Assembly: GCF_963576615.1 (NCBI RefSeq) | Contig: NC_088714.1 | Location: 38,233,143-38,297,142, forward strand | DNA from: Watersipora subatra | Taxonomy: Eukaryota; Bryozoa; Gymnolaemata; Cheilostomatida; Watersiporidae | DNA: 64,000 nt | Direction of reading: 5' to 3' | Part shown: positions 21,223 to 31,101 of the stretch, piece after piece | How positions within the stretch are numbered: the stretch's first letter is position 1 | How the letters are laid out: each line of letters starts with the position of its first letter | Notes under the pieces: generated by a model | Told to the model about the DNA's origin: nothing | What the model saw: only the letters and a program-made list of their open reading frames with translations | Databases searched by the model: none | Translations under genes and position numbers: made by a program

Positions 21223-24200
21223 ATGACAGAAGTAGCAGACCTGATCAAGCTAATGCAGGAGCAACAAGAGGAATACAGACGTCAGCAAGATGAAAGAATG
21301 GAGGAGAATAAGAAACTGATGGAGCTACTACTACAAAACCTACAACGGAAACAAGAAACAGCTGCAACCGCTGTTCCAGCCTTCCCAGGTTTTGACCCAA
21401 CAGCAGAGCTACTAACAGATTACATAGACAGATTCAACACATTCATTGCAGCAAATTCTATTCATCAAGACAAGATTGCTGGCACTTTTCTCACCAACCA
21501 ACAGCCTACACTCTACAAGCAGCTTAGTAATATGGCAGCTCAGCTTTCAACACCCAAGCAGATCAACGACCTCAACATGGATGAAATACTGGAATTTCTC
21601 AAAGACCAGTATGACCCTAAGCGCTTCATTGTTAGAGAGCGTTACAAGTATTGGAGTGACATGCAGAGGAAACCTGGAGAAACTATTCAAGAGTTAGCTG
21701 CCAGAATTCGTCAGGATGCAACTACATGTGCCTTCATAGACATTACAGATCCATTAGATGAGGCTCTCAGAACAAGATTTATCTGCTCTGTAAACAATGA
21801 AGCAGTTCTCAAATCTCTCTTCAAGGTCAAGGACAATGAACTCAACTTCAACAAAGCTATACAGGTAGCACAGGAGACAGAAGAAGCAGCTAAAGTTGCC
21901 AAAGAGACAGTTTATGGAAACTCGTCTAAAGTCAACAAGGTTGCTCAACAGAAATCAAGATACAAAAACAACTCTACACCTGACAAGCAGAAGGAAGGAA
22001 AGCTATGCTACAGATGTGACCGAACTAACCATACAGCGGATGACTGCAGATTCAAAGCAGCCACCTGCAACTTTTGTTCTAAACAAGGTCACATAGAAAG
22101 AGCATGCAAGAAAAAGAAATCATCTGCAGCAGAAAAACCAGTAAAGATGATAGAATGCACATCAACCAAGATGGTGAAACTTGCTGAAAACATCAAACTG
22201 GAGGGAGACAACTTCACACTTGAACTGGACACTGGAGCATGTGACAACTTCATCTGTAAATCAATATGGGAGAAGCTAGGAAAGCCAAACCTAAAACCTA
22301 CTACAGTTAACTACAAATCAGCCTCAGGACATCTCATAGAGACGCTTGGCAGATGTGAGCTAACTGCCCAATTGGATGCACAGAAAGAAGTCAGACTACC
22401 ATTTGTGATTAGTGCTGTACAAGATCTCAACCTACTAGGAAGAACTGCTATACAGCAACTAGGCATCTCTATTGATGACAAGCTACAACAGAACCTTGTA
22501 TCAACAATCACAGAGAACCAGCCAGATGGGAGGTTACAAATCAAGTGTAAGGAGATGTGCAAAGAATTTCCAGAAATATTCAAAGACGAGCTAGGATGTC
22601 TCAAGAACTTTGAACTAGAGATAAACTTCAAACCTTCAACAAAGCCAGTCTTCTGCCGACCCAGACCAGTTCCTATTGCCTTGACAGAAGAGCTCAACCA
22701 AGCATACGAAGCAGGTGTAGCTAAAGGCATATGGGAACCAACTCAATTCAACCAGTATGGAACACCAGTTGTACCTGTACGCAAATCTACAACAGGTCAA
22801 GCTGCAGGGAAGATCAGAGTATGTGGAGACTACTCCAAGACTATCAATAATCAGCTAGAAACACATAGGAAACCTATCCCACTACCAGAAGATCTAATCA
22901 GAAAACTAGGTGGAGGCTATTGCTACACAAAGATTGATTTAGCAGATGCCTACAATCAAATATTGTTGGCACCAGAAAGTCAACGACGACTAGCACTATC
23001 AACACACCGAGGAGTACTACTACAGAAGAGGTTGCCCTTTGGCATAAGCTCAGCACCAGGGTATTTTCAAGAAATCATGGAGCAACTGACACAAGACCTC
23101 CCAGGAGTAGCAGTATACCTAGATGATATACTAGTGAGTGGAGCCAATGCAGAAAGCCATCTACAAAACTTACGTCGACTTCTTCAAAGATTAGAAGAAA
23201 GAGGGCTCAGATGTAGAAAAGACAAGTGCTGTTTTGCTCAACCTACAGTAGAGTATCTGGGACACAAACTCACTTCAAAGGGAATCACTAAAGGAAAGAA
23301 GGCAGACGCAGTACAACAGATGCCAGTCCCAACAGACTTAACTCAGCTAAGATCTTTCTTAGGAGCTACACAATTCTACAGCAAGTTCATACCCAATCTG
23401 TCACAACTCACAGGACCATTGCACAAACTGACACGCAAAGGAGAGACCTGGAAGTGGGGCACTGAACAAGAAAAGAGCTTCAACAAACTGAAAGATATGC
23501 TATCAACTGATAGTGTCTTAGCACACTTCAACCCAGATCTTGACATTGGAATCTCATGTGATGCTTCAGAAACTGGACTGGGAGCTGTACTATTTCATCG
23601 TTATCCTGATGGAAGTGAGAGACCAATAGCCAATGTTTCAAAAACACTGACCAGCACACAGAGGAAATATGGACAAATACAAAAAGAAGCTCTCTCAATC
23701 ATATTTGCCCTAAAGAAGTATCACCAGTACCTGTATGGTCGACGGTTTATCTTGGTAACTGACCACAGACCTCTTCTCACACTTCTAGGACCTACCAAAG
23801 GAGTTCCAGCTCTAGCAGCCAACAGACTAGCAAGATGGGCACTGGTACTAAATCAGTATGACTACACCATAGAATACAGATCTACCCAGCATCATCAAAA
23901 TGCAGATGTCCTCTCAAGACTGCCAGTTGGACCTGATAAAGAGTTTGATGCAAGAGAAGATGAGGATGATGTTGATACAGTATGCACTATTCACACTATT
24001 GGACAACAGCTCAACTCTACAGACTACAATGTTCTAGCAAAGGAGACAAAGAAAGACCCAACACTAGCCACAGTAATGCGCTACACAGCAGAAGGATGGC
24101 CTGGTAACAAAGAGATGAAGGAGACTCAGCTGTCACTCTTCCACAAGATCTCAGATTCACTTTCTATCACTGAAGGTTGTCTTCTATATGGCAACAGAGT

Positions 24201-25329
24201 AGTCATTCCTGTCAAGTTACAACAGGAAGTATTAAAGATCCTTCACCTTGGACACTTTGGAATGGAAAGAATGAAGAAGCTAGCTCGAACTGCTGTCTAT
24301 TGGCCTCGCATTGACTCTGATATAGAGGAGACAAGCCGACAGTGCACTGCCTGTGCTGAACACCAGAAGCTTCCACAGAAGTATCCTATACATCCCTGGA
24401 TGCTACCTGAGAAGCCATGGAGTCGTCTTCACTTAGATCATGCAGTGAACTTCATGGGCAGCCAATGGCTAGTGATGATAGATGCCTACTCAAAGTATCC
24501 ATGCATACACAGGACGTCATCTACTTCTACCAGAGCTACCACAGACATCTTAGAGGAGATATTCGCACACTTTGGATACCCTCACACCATAGTCACTGAC
24601 AATGCTACCAGCTTCACCTCAGGAGAGTTTCAGCAGTGGTGTCAAGAGAGAAGCATTGTTCACCTCACTGGAGCACCCTACCATCCAGCTACAAATGGCG
24701 CAGCTGAAAGACTAGTACAATCCTTCAAACAAGCCATGAAGAAATCGTCACTCTCACCTAAATTTGCACTACAACAGTTCCTGATGCACTATAGAAGGAC
24801 ACCACTTCCTACAGGACACTCTCCCAGTCAGCTGCTGAATGGAAGACAGATGAGATGCAAGATTGACACCCTATTGCCATCACCCGCACACATAGCACAG
24901 TTTCATCAATCCAGAGAAGTCAACCGATCGGCAGAAAAGACAGTTAGCAAGATACACAGCTACAATCTTGGAGCACCATGCTATGCCTTGTATCATGGAC
25001 CTAGACGCAACAGACAACCTAGATGGGTTCCAGCCATTGTTACTAAGATATATGGAACTCGTAGTCTCAATGTCAAAGTGGTACCAAAGGGACCTACTTG
25101 GAGAAGACATGTTGAACAACTCAGACCAAGATACTCAACAGAAGAAGATCAAGACCCTGGAGATAAACCTGATATAACAGAGGAGACAAAACTGCAACTA
25201 CCAGCCCCTACAACTGTAACAGAGCAACCTCCGTCTAGAAGAAGACCACGCAACCCTCGTCTACCTGATGGAGATGAGTATAGCAGAGACAAACCCCGAA
25301 GGTCTAAGAGAACCAGAAAGAACCTTTAG
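21223..25329 (+). CDS. Ty3/gypsy Gag-Pol polyprotein, 1368 aa, intact
   Basis: A single uninterrupted frame. Residues 1-250 are gag, with a glutamine/glutamate-rich coiled start. 262-295 are two CCHC-type knuckles (CYRCDRTNHTADDC and CNFCSKQGHIERAC). The protease has LDTGA with Asp near 336. The reverse transcriptase has IDLADAYNQI and the VYLDDI box near 632. RNase H starts with CDAS at 779-782. The integrase has an HHCC finger from 1008 and the catalytic triad Asp1072, Asp1126 and Glu1162 (DD35E spacing). A basic C-terminal tail follows. Gag and pol share one frame, with no frameshift or stop between them, so the gag:pol ratio must be set another way, for example by processing. The start ATG follows a structured 133-nt leader. 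There is no envelope gene. Confidence 0.97.
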   Translation: MTEVADLIKLMQEQQEEYRRQQDERMEENKKLMELLLQNLQRKQETAATAVPAFPGFDPTAELLTDYIDRFNTFIAANSIHQDKIAGTFLTNQQPTLYKQLSNMAAQLSTPKQINDLNMDEILEFLKDQYDPKRFIVRERYKYWSDMQRKPGETIQELAARIRQDATTCAFIDITDPLDEALRTRFICSVNNEAVLKSLFKVKDNELNFNKAIQVAQETEEAAKVAKETVYGNSSKVNKVAQQKSRYKNNSTPDKQKEGKLCYRCDRTNHTADDCRFKAATCNFCSKQGHIERACKKKKSSAAEKPVKMIECTSTKMVKLAENIKLEGDNFTLELDTGACDNFICKSIWEKLGKPNLKPTTVNYKSASGHLIETLGRCELTAQLDAQKEVRLPFVISAVQDLNLLGRTAIQQLGISIDDKLQQNLVSTITENQPDGRLQIKCKEMCKEFPEIFKDELGCLKNFELEINFKPSTKPVFCRPRPVPIALTEELNQAYEAGVAKGIWEPTQFNQYGTPVVPVRKSTTGQAAGKIRVCGDYSKTINNQLETHRKPIPLPEDLIRKLGGGYCYTKIDLADAYNQILLAPESQRRLALSTHRGVLLQKRLPFGISSAPGYFQEIMEQLTQDLPGVAVYLDDILVSGANAESHLQNLRRLLQRLEERGLRCRKDKCCFAQPTVEYLGHKLTSKGITKGKKADAVQQMPVPTDLTQLRSFLGATQFYSKFIPNLSQLTGPLHKLTRKGETWKWGTEQEKSFNKLKDMLSTDSVLAHFNPDLDIGISCDASETGLGAVLFHRYPDGSERPIANVSKTLTSTQRKYGQIQKEALSIIFALKKYHQYLYGRRFILVTDHRPLLTLLGPTKGVPALAANRLARWALVLNQYDYTIEYRSTQHHQNADVLSRLPVGPDKEFDAREDEDDVDTVCTIHTIGQQLNSTDYNVLAKETKKDPTLATVMRYTAEGWPGNKEMKETQLSLFHKISDSLSITEGCLLYGNRVVIPVKLQQEVLKILHLGHFGMERMKKLARTAVYWPRIDSDIEETSRQCTACAEHQKLPQKYPIHPWMLPEKPWSRLHLDHAVNFMGSQWLVMIDAYSKYPCIHRTSSTSTRATTDILEEIFAHFGYPHTIVTDNATSFTSGEFQQWCQERSIVHLTGAPYHPATNGAAERLVQSFKQAMKKSSLSPKFALQQFLMHYRRTPLPTGHSPSQLLNGRQMRCKIDTLLPSPAHIAQFHQSREVNRSAEKTVSKIHSYNLGAPCYALYHGPRRNRQPRWVPAIVTKIYGTRSLNVKVVPKGPTWRRHVEQLRPRYSTEEDQDPGDKPDITEETKLQLPAPTTVTEQPPSRRRPRNPRLPDGDEYSRDKPRRSKRTRKNL

Positions 25330-25342
25330 CTTAGTGAGGAGG

Positions 25343-25604
25343 TGTCATGCAAGTGCCAAGTATTACTGGTACTTTGCCAACAAACATTATGCTTTTTAGC
25401 TAAAGCTTTATACAAGCTAATATTATATAGTACTGTCTCATTATAGCTATTAATAATGCTTGTAGCTTTTTACAAAGCTTTTCTATGACCAAACATATAA
25501 ATACTTGGGTTTTCTGTTATCAAATCAGTTGTCTCTGGAGTGTGCAATAAACCATTTCTCTAATTTAATACTCTATTTAATGGCTTCTGTGCAGAAACAT
25601 AACA
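25343..25604 (+). repeat. 3' LTR of the gypsy element
   Basis: Identical to the 5' LTR over 262 bp. It is preceded by a GAGGAGG purine tract and followed by the ACCAG target duplicate. Confidence 0.97.
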
Positions 25605-26314
25605 ACCAGACATATATGTGGCTGAACAAAGGAAACCTAACGGCCAATACAGAGTCGCTAATCATGGCAGCCCAGGAGCAAGTGCTCCCAACAAGGCAAC
25701 TCCAAACGAAAATCTATCACACTAGAGACGATCCTAGATGCAGACTGTGCAAAGATGCACCTGAGACCATCCAACACATCATCAGTGGATGCAAGCAGCT
25801 AGCAGGGAACACATACACTGAGCGGCATAATCATGTCGCAGGTGTTGTGTATAGAAGTCTATGTGATGAGTATGGCCTTAATAAACCACCACGCTGGTGG
25901 GAAGCTCCTGGTAAGGTCAATGAAAATGACCGGGCTAAGATCCTCTGGGACTTCTACATCCAAACTGACAAGCATGTCCTAGCAAACCAACCAGATATAG
26001 TGGTGGTAGACAAGGAGAACAAGAGGGCTACTATAATAGATATAGCAGTACCCAATGACTACAATATAGCCAGCAAAGAAAAAGAAAAGGTAGAGAAATA
26101 TCTCCCTCTTGGAGAAGAAATTGAAAAATGCTGGAATGTAAAAACAACTGTAATCCCAGTAGTCATTGGGGCACTGGGCGCAATAACACCGGCGCATAAA
26201 ATGTGGCTTGCCCAAATACCAACAGCAATCAACTCAGGTGAGTTGCAGAAAAGTGCGCTATTGGGAACAGCTAAGATCTTGAGGCGAGTGCTCAAACTCC
26301 CAGGTCTCTGGTAG
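25605..26314 (+). CDS. RLE-type non-LTR retrotransposon ORF, 3' part (+ arm)
   Basis: Continuation of the ORF after the gypsy insertion. It contains the CCHC knuckle CRLCKDAPETIQHIISGC (near 25741), then the restriction-like endonuclease with PDIVVVDK and IIDIAVPND (near 25990-26070) and a downstream lysine-rich helix. This PD..D arrangement defines RLE-type non-LTR elements, as opposed to APE types. The frame ends at TAG after LKLPGLW. The 3' tail runs to about 26375 and ends in TA repeats. Confidence 0.9.
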
Positions 26315-26379
26315 GAGACCCGAGTTAGAGCAGAATTTACCACCCATACAGGGTATCCGGGGTGAGGAAACAATTTTTT

Positions 26380-26437
26380 ATATATATATATATACTAATA
26401 AATTATTTAAAAGCAATAGCTTTTAAATAATTTATTA

Positions 26438-26450
<13 letters not shown>
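26380..26450. repeat. TA-rich perfect hairpin
   Basis: Arms of about 33 bp (TA repeat, then ACTAATAAATTATTTAAAAGC) are mirrored around a 4-base loop AATA at 26415-26418. It lies directly after the 3' end of the non-LTR element. Confidence 0.85.
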
Positions 26451-26469
<19 letters not shown>

Positions 26470-26472
<3 letters not shown>

Positions 26473-26565
26473 TCAACTCTCATGGGTAATGGGATTTGTG
26501 TCCCTTGCCTAAGCTCTGAGCTGCACTGATGAGGCTTCAATAGCCGAAACAGTACTGTCTGTATC
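26470..26565 (+). ncRNA. Hammerhead ribozyme, copy 1 (type I)
   Basis: CTGATGA at 26526-26532, stem II GGCT/AGCC with loop TCAAT, GAAA at 26546-26549, then a minimal self-complementary stem III (ACAGTACTGT) and the cleavable GTC ending at 26559. Stem I pairs 26520-26525 with 26560-26565 and has one mismatch in this copy. The very short stem III is typical of hammerheads in Penelope-like elements and retrozymes, which cut best as dimers (established knowledge). Confidence 0.8.
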
Positions 26566-26729
26566 ATGAGTATATGCTCCCTCACTTCGGTTTGGTTGAG
26601 CACTCTGTGAGAGGTGCGACACTATTAGCCTTTGTGCAAAGCTCATCACTTTTGTGATTTGAGCACTCTGGTGTTAGCACATTGACTTTCTTAAAGTCTG
26701 TGAAGCAACCTAGTTGTTTCATGGCAGGA

Positions 26730-26835
26730 AGTCAACTCTCACTGGTAATGGGACTTGTGTCCCTTTCCAAAGCTCTGAGCTGCACTGATGAGGCTTCAAT
26801 AGCCGAAACAGTACTGTCTGTAGCATGAGTATGTA
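26730..26835 (+). ncRNA. Hammerhead ribozyme, copy 2 (type I)
   Basis: The same core as copy 1: CTGATGA at 26785-26791, GAAA at 26805-26808, cleavage expected after C26818. Stem I GCTGCA/TGTAGC pairs over six bases with one G-U. The two predicted cut sites are 259 nt apart, so RNA from this locus would release a 259-nt monomer. The flanking words GTCAACTCTC, GGTAATGGG and GTGTCCC are shared with copy 1. Confidence 0.85.
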
Positions 26836-26850
26836 TATATATATATATAT

Positions 26851-27299
26851 CTGCAAAATTAAGTAATAGGCCTACATTTTCTTATAGATACACATCTATT
26901 TCTATGACAACCAGCTAAAATCTGTTTAGATTGTTAAATTCAGCATAATTTTTTAGATATAAATACAGAAATCTAAATAAATATCACAACCTCTTGATAT
27001 TGGTTGCTATGAACTGGTATGCTATGAATACGCATATACAGATATATATATATCTGTATATGCGTATTCATAGCAACCAATATCAAGAGGTTGTGATATT
27101 TATTTAGATTTCTGTATTTATATCTAAAAAATTATGCTCATAGCAACCAATATCAAGAGGTTGTGATATTTATTTAGATTTCTGTAATTATATCTAAAAA
27201 ATTATGCTGAATTTAACAATCTAAACAGATTTTAGCTGGTTGTCATAGAAATAGATGTGTATCTATAAGAAAATGTAGGCCTATTACTTAATTTTGCAG
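26851..27299. repeat. Large fold-back element (about 450 bp palindrome)
   Basis: The left arm from 26851 (CTGCAAAATTAAGTAATAGG) is mirrored by the right arm ending at 27299. The centre at 27021-27074 is a perfect TA-cored palindrome. The right arm carries an extra 70-bp direct duplication (27068-27137 and 27138-27207). No coding content. Confidence 0.9.
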
Positions 27300-27354
27300 A
27301 TATTAAAAACGGCTTGGCAGTACTGCAAAATTGGGCACAGCTGTAGTACCATCA

Positions 27355-28130
27355 ACAAATACTTTAAAAAAGAAATAACAGTAACATATTGCACACCATC
27401 GGTCACTATACACTTTGATCTTGTAAATTCGAATGATTATCCTTATAACTAAATCTTATAAAATCGAATAATTATTCTTACAATTAAATATTGTAATAAT
27501 CTTATAAGAATCGTTAAAAAAATATCATTGTCATTTCTTTGCTTTCACTGCTTTGAACATCAGTTGGAATACTAAAGTATTCATTATAAGTGTCCAAAGT
27601 GTTAGAGTCCAGTAGAATCGGCAAAAAAATGAATACTGTTCAGCACTTCAACGTTAATTACAAAAACCTTCGGCAATTGGACAATGTGATAGGCTGGTGA
27701 AATGTGCACGCTTTTTTTCGTGAAATGCGCACGACTTAATAGTTCTACTCTCTGTCGCACCGCCTTATCGGGGTTTTGTTGGCCGGTCTTAATTTTGATT
27801 AAAATAGGCTTGGAAAGATTTTATTTCGGTTTTAGGCTAAATTAATCTGTCTATTTATGTATAATCCGATCAGATGGGTTAGTTTTAAGATATTGCGATA
27901 ACCTTTCAAAGACTTGGTAACATATTTAAATAGGTTTATATGTGTTTTGTATCATTTTTATACTTAAACGACTCTACGCTAAAATGGTTAAATTTGTTGA
28001 AGAGCTTTCGGTACAAGGGTTTGGTCACGGCCGTTAACAGATAATTCTTCGGGAGTTGTGTGCACATATGCATTTATCATATATCTCCCAAACAATCGGT
28101 TCGCTCGTGTTTGGTTGTTTCGTGTGGGAA
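27355..28130. repeat. Dispersed repeat family A, copy 2
   Basis: Shares the family blocks from AACAGTAACATATTGC through the paired GTGCACG/GCGCACG words to a CTCAAACAATCG-like tail (CTCCCAAACAATCGG here). The direction is the same as copies 1 and 3. Confidence 0.7.
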
Positions 28131-28739
28131 AATCTATGTGGTCTTAATAAAATACTTAGGTTGTTAACCAGTTCTGTTAATATTCAGTTATATTCTAGTC
28201 ATATCATATTCCTCTCATAGTTTCTCACTTAGTTGTTCAATTCAATAAAGTTACTGTTTATGTTTTTAGCATCTGCTAGACATGGTCAAAAAAAAATAAA
28301 GAGATGGTTCATTGATAAAATGAAGAAGCTGTCTCTTTGTTGTATCTGTGGATGCAAGGCTAATAGAGAATGATAGACTGAGATCTATAGCACCTCTAAA
28401 GGCTCTTACGAAATGAGGTGTGTTCAGGCTTTGTGCTGTTGCTTGTATCCTCCAAGCAACAACCAAGTTGATATGGATGCTGGTTCATGTTTGTTAAGAT
28501 ACGCAAAGGAACATTTACTCTGTGTTATCTTTAGCCAAATTCAGCTTGAGAGAACTCTTTATGGTCTGTGAAACACCCTTAAAGAATTACACTGTTCATT
28601 ACAGTTTACAGTACTGGTCATTGCAGTAATTGAGTTATCAGTCCTTGATGGCTTTTTTTAATTTTATGTTTAATAAAAGTTATCGTTGTTCTGGATGTCA
28701 TCCAATATTTCAATAAGTCAATATAAACTTGCTGAAACT
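28131..28739. other. Non-coding gap, nothing recognised
   Basis: AT-rich. The short - strand ORF at 28266-28466 has no supporting feature. Confidence 0.4.
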
Positions 28740-28893
28740 AAAGTAAGGTAATGATACTTTACCTCACGTATTAGCCTATGCACAACTCTATGAATCTTAG
28801 GAACTAATGTTATTATAAAGTAAGGTAATAATACTTTACCTCACGTATTAGCTTATGCACAACTCTATGAATCTTAGGAATTAAGGTTATTAT
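28740..28893. repeat. 77-bp direct duplication
   Basis: Two copies with a 77-bp period beginning AAAGTAAGGTAAT, differing at a few bases. Confidence 0.85.
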
Positions 28894-29515
28894 ACACTAA
28901 AGACCCTGTCTGACTTTACAGTGTCTATTCATTGTTAAATATCTGGTGAATAAAAAAAGATCTCTGTACAGTAACTCATTCATCAGGATACTGTCGGGAA
29001 CATCAATAAACCTCTTCAGTTGTATATATCATCTATTGAGACTCAACTATAAAAACTGCATGTAACTGAGGAGAGAACAAGAAAAAACATCTTGTTACAC
29101 AAGTCATGATATTCCTTGAAATGTGAAATACAGATTCACCGGCAGCCTGGTTGATAACAATTTTTCTGAAGTTGACGATTGATTTAAACAACCGCTGAAC
29201 TGACAGTCGAGAATCCTCAAATGTATCGCTAAAAATGCTTTATTTCCATGTGTCAACCAATCAAATATCTGACATAATCTTCTCATCATGGTTAATCATG
29301 TAAACAAAGCTCACATTGTTATACTGTATTTAATTCCTTAATGTATCTCAAGGTTGGAGAAGTTAGTGATTGTCTTCCCACTCATTTCGCTATGATATAA
29401 GTTGTCTATTCTATTAAAATGAAACTGCAAAGATCTGTGAAACTAAAAGTAAAGTCATACATTTACATTTAAGAAATTAGTTGATGTAATATTCAATAGC
29501 TTTATACCAATTGCA
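28894..29515. other. Non-coding gap, nothing recognised
   Basis: No ORF or repeat that I can support between the 77-bp duplication and the hAT-like element. Confidence 0.4.
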
Positions 29516-29523
29516 CACACAGC

Positions 29524-30283
29524 CTGGCCTGTATTCCCTGGTTGCAAGTTGAGGCGGCTAATGGTAGGCGACTAGTTATGAGCATATGGGGGTTTGGAAG
29601 GAGTGGTGTCAGCCCCTCAACAGGTTTCTTTCATGTAGGGCCTCAACCTGACATCTCATGTAAAGTTTTAAAAATTTTTATCGGAAAGTATAAACATTTT
29701 TTCTATTATTTGAGATTTGTTTGTTTTAGGTGATGTGACTGCAAGGACGTTTTCACATTGACATAGGCTAAACTTGACTGCAGTTGAAACGCTCAGAAAA
29801 AAGACATCTTTTTCTTTTGAGCGTTTCAACAAAGATCAATTTTGCCGATTTTATTTTAAGTTCATCCGAAGGTTTCTACGCTTTCGTTGGGACATGGCCA
29901 AGCGGGTGTTTGGTAAAACTCGATCTTTCGTAAACCTTTAGAAAAGTCGTGAACAGGAATATTTTGCCGATGATGATAATAATGACGCCCAAGAACTATT
30001 GAATGTTGACGTTTATCTCTATGGCTTGGAATAAAGTGATAAAAACCGTTCCATAGCCGTTGGGCAAATAACTGTTCGAGTTAACAATGTTTAGGTTGAG
30101 TTATCTAAAACAATTTATCATTGCGTGGGAACGGACCAAACAAATCCATTCGAGTTAACCAAGTGTTCGTGAAAAAAATTTACATTTTATATGAGGGCGA
30201 GTTATCCTAGTTTGACTGTACTTAGCCGCCAAAAAATCCTAAAAAGTTGGGGCCGGCTAGCCACCCCAGGGAATACGGGCCTG
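29524..30283. mobile_element. hAT-like MITE with 8-bp target duplication
   Basis: CACACAGC flanks both sides (29516-29523 and 30284-30291). The ends are inverted repeats (GGCCTGTATTCCCTGG versus GGCCCGTATTCCCTGG). An 8-bp duplication with C(A/T)G-type ends is the hAT signature. It contains a pogo-like MITE nested inside. Confidence 0.75.
29650..30218 (-). mobile_element. Pogo/Tc1-like MITE fragment nested in the hAT-like MITE
   Basis: Matches the reverse complement of the element at 47477-48288 through shared words (GAGATTTGTTTGTT, GTGATGTGACTGC, CAAATCCATTCGAGTTAAC). It keeps one terminal repeat (GAGTTATCCTAGTTTGACTG) next to a TA. The other end is missing. Confidence 0.7.
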
Positions 30284-30432
30284 CACACAGCTTTTTCAGT
30301 TTAAATACTTGTCGACTATTGAACACCCAAATATCTCGAGACAGATTGTAATACCACCAGTATCAACAGAGAGGTAACCAAGCTGATCAGATAAATATGC
30401 TACTGAATGCCTGGCATTGTTTGGGTAATAAA

Positions 30433-30518
30433 AAAGTTCAAATCTAGTACAAAGGGGATTTTTGTTGCTAATACTTTATCACTATAACTGGACAGACAAA
30501 CGACAGACAAAGATAAAG

Positions 30519-30582
<64 letters not shown>

Positions 30583-30690
30583 ATATATATATATATATAT
30601 AAATCTTTATCTTTGTCTGTCGTTTGTCTGTCCAGTTATAGTGATAAAGTATTAGCAACAAAAATCCCCTTTGTACTAGATTTGAACTTT
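30433..30690. repeat. TA-cored long palindrome
   Basis: Arms of about 95 bp starting AAAGTTCAAATCTAGTAC match perfectly by eye around a (TA)n core that holds ACATGT at 30575-30580. The left TA tract is longer than the right. Confidence 0.9.
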
Positions 30691-30735
30691 AAAGTCACGC
30701 GATTGCCATTCCAGGGGTATTAAGTTCAATGCTTG

Positions 30736-30782
30736 GACCAGAGCCGTATAGTTTCACAATAGTTTCGTATAGTGAAACTATA
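30736..30782. repeat. Short hairpin CGTATAGTTTCAC
   Basis: CGTATAGTTTCAC and its exact complement lie about 10 bases apart in a non-coding stretch. Confidence 0.6.
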
Positions 30783-31101
30783 CGACACTGGCTTGGACAA
30801 CCCTGCGCTTACGATTATGAGTTTAGACAATGACGTCATAATTACCTAGTTCGCCGTGTCGGCGGAAGCGCTACGACTCCAATTGTTAACATATTACTGA
30901 GACACTAACTTTCACCCTCCAAAAACCCACTCCCAAAAAGTAGTTAGGGTTACTTAACAACAACAACCCCATTTCTTCCTTCTTTACTTTGTTGGCGATT
31001 TTTATATATTGGGAGTTTTTCTTTCCTAGATAATTTCAAAATTGTATATCAAATAATTGGTAAAATCCGTTTTTTGAATAATAAATACTAGAATTTCTTC
31101 T

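Larger units (their letters stand above)
20828..25604 (+). mobile_element. Complete young Ty3/gypsy LTR retrotransposon
   Basis: LTRs of 262 bp (20828-21089 and 25343-25604) are identical base for base. The target duplication ACCAG flanks the element (20823-20827 and 25605-25609), and the uninterrupted site can be seen in the inverted arm near 18360. There is one long gag-pol frame and a GAGGAGG polypurine tract just before the 3' LTR. All parts needed for transposition appear present, so this is probably a very recent insertion. Confidence 0.97.
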
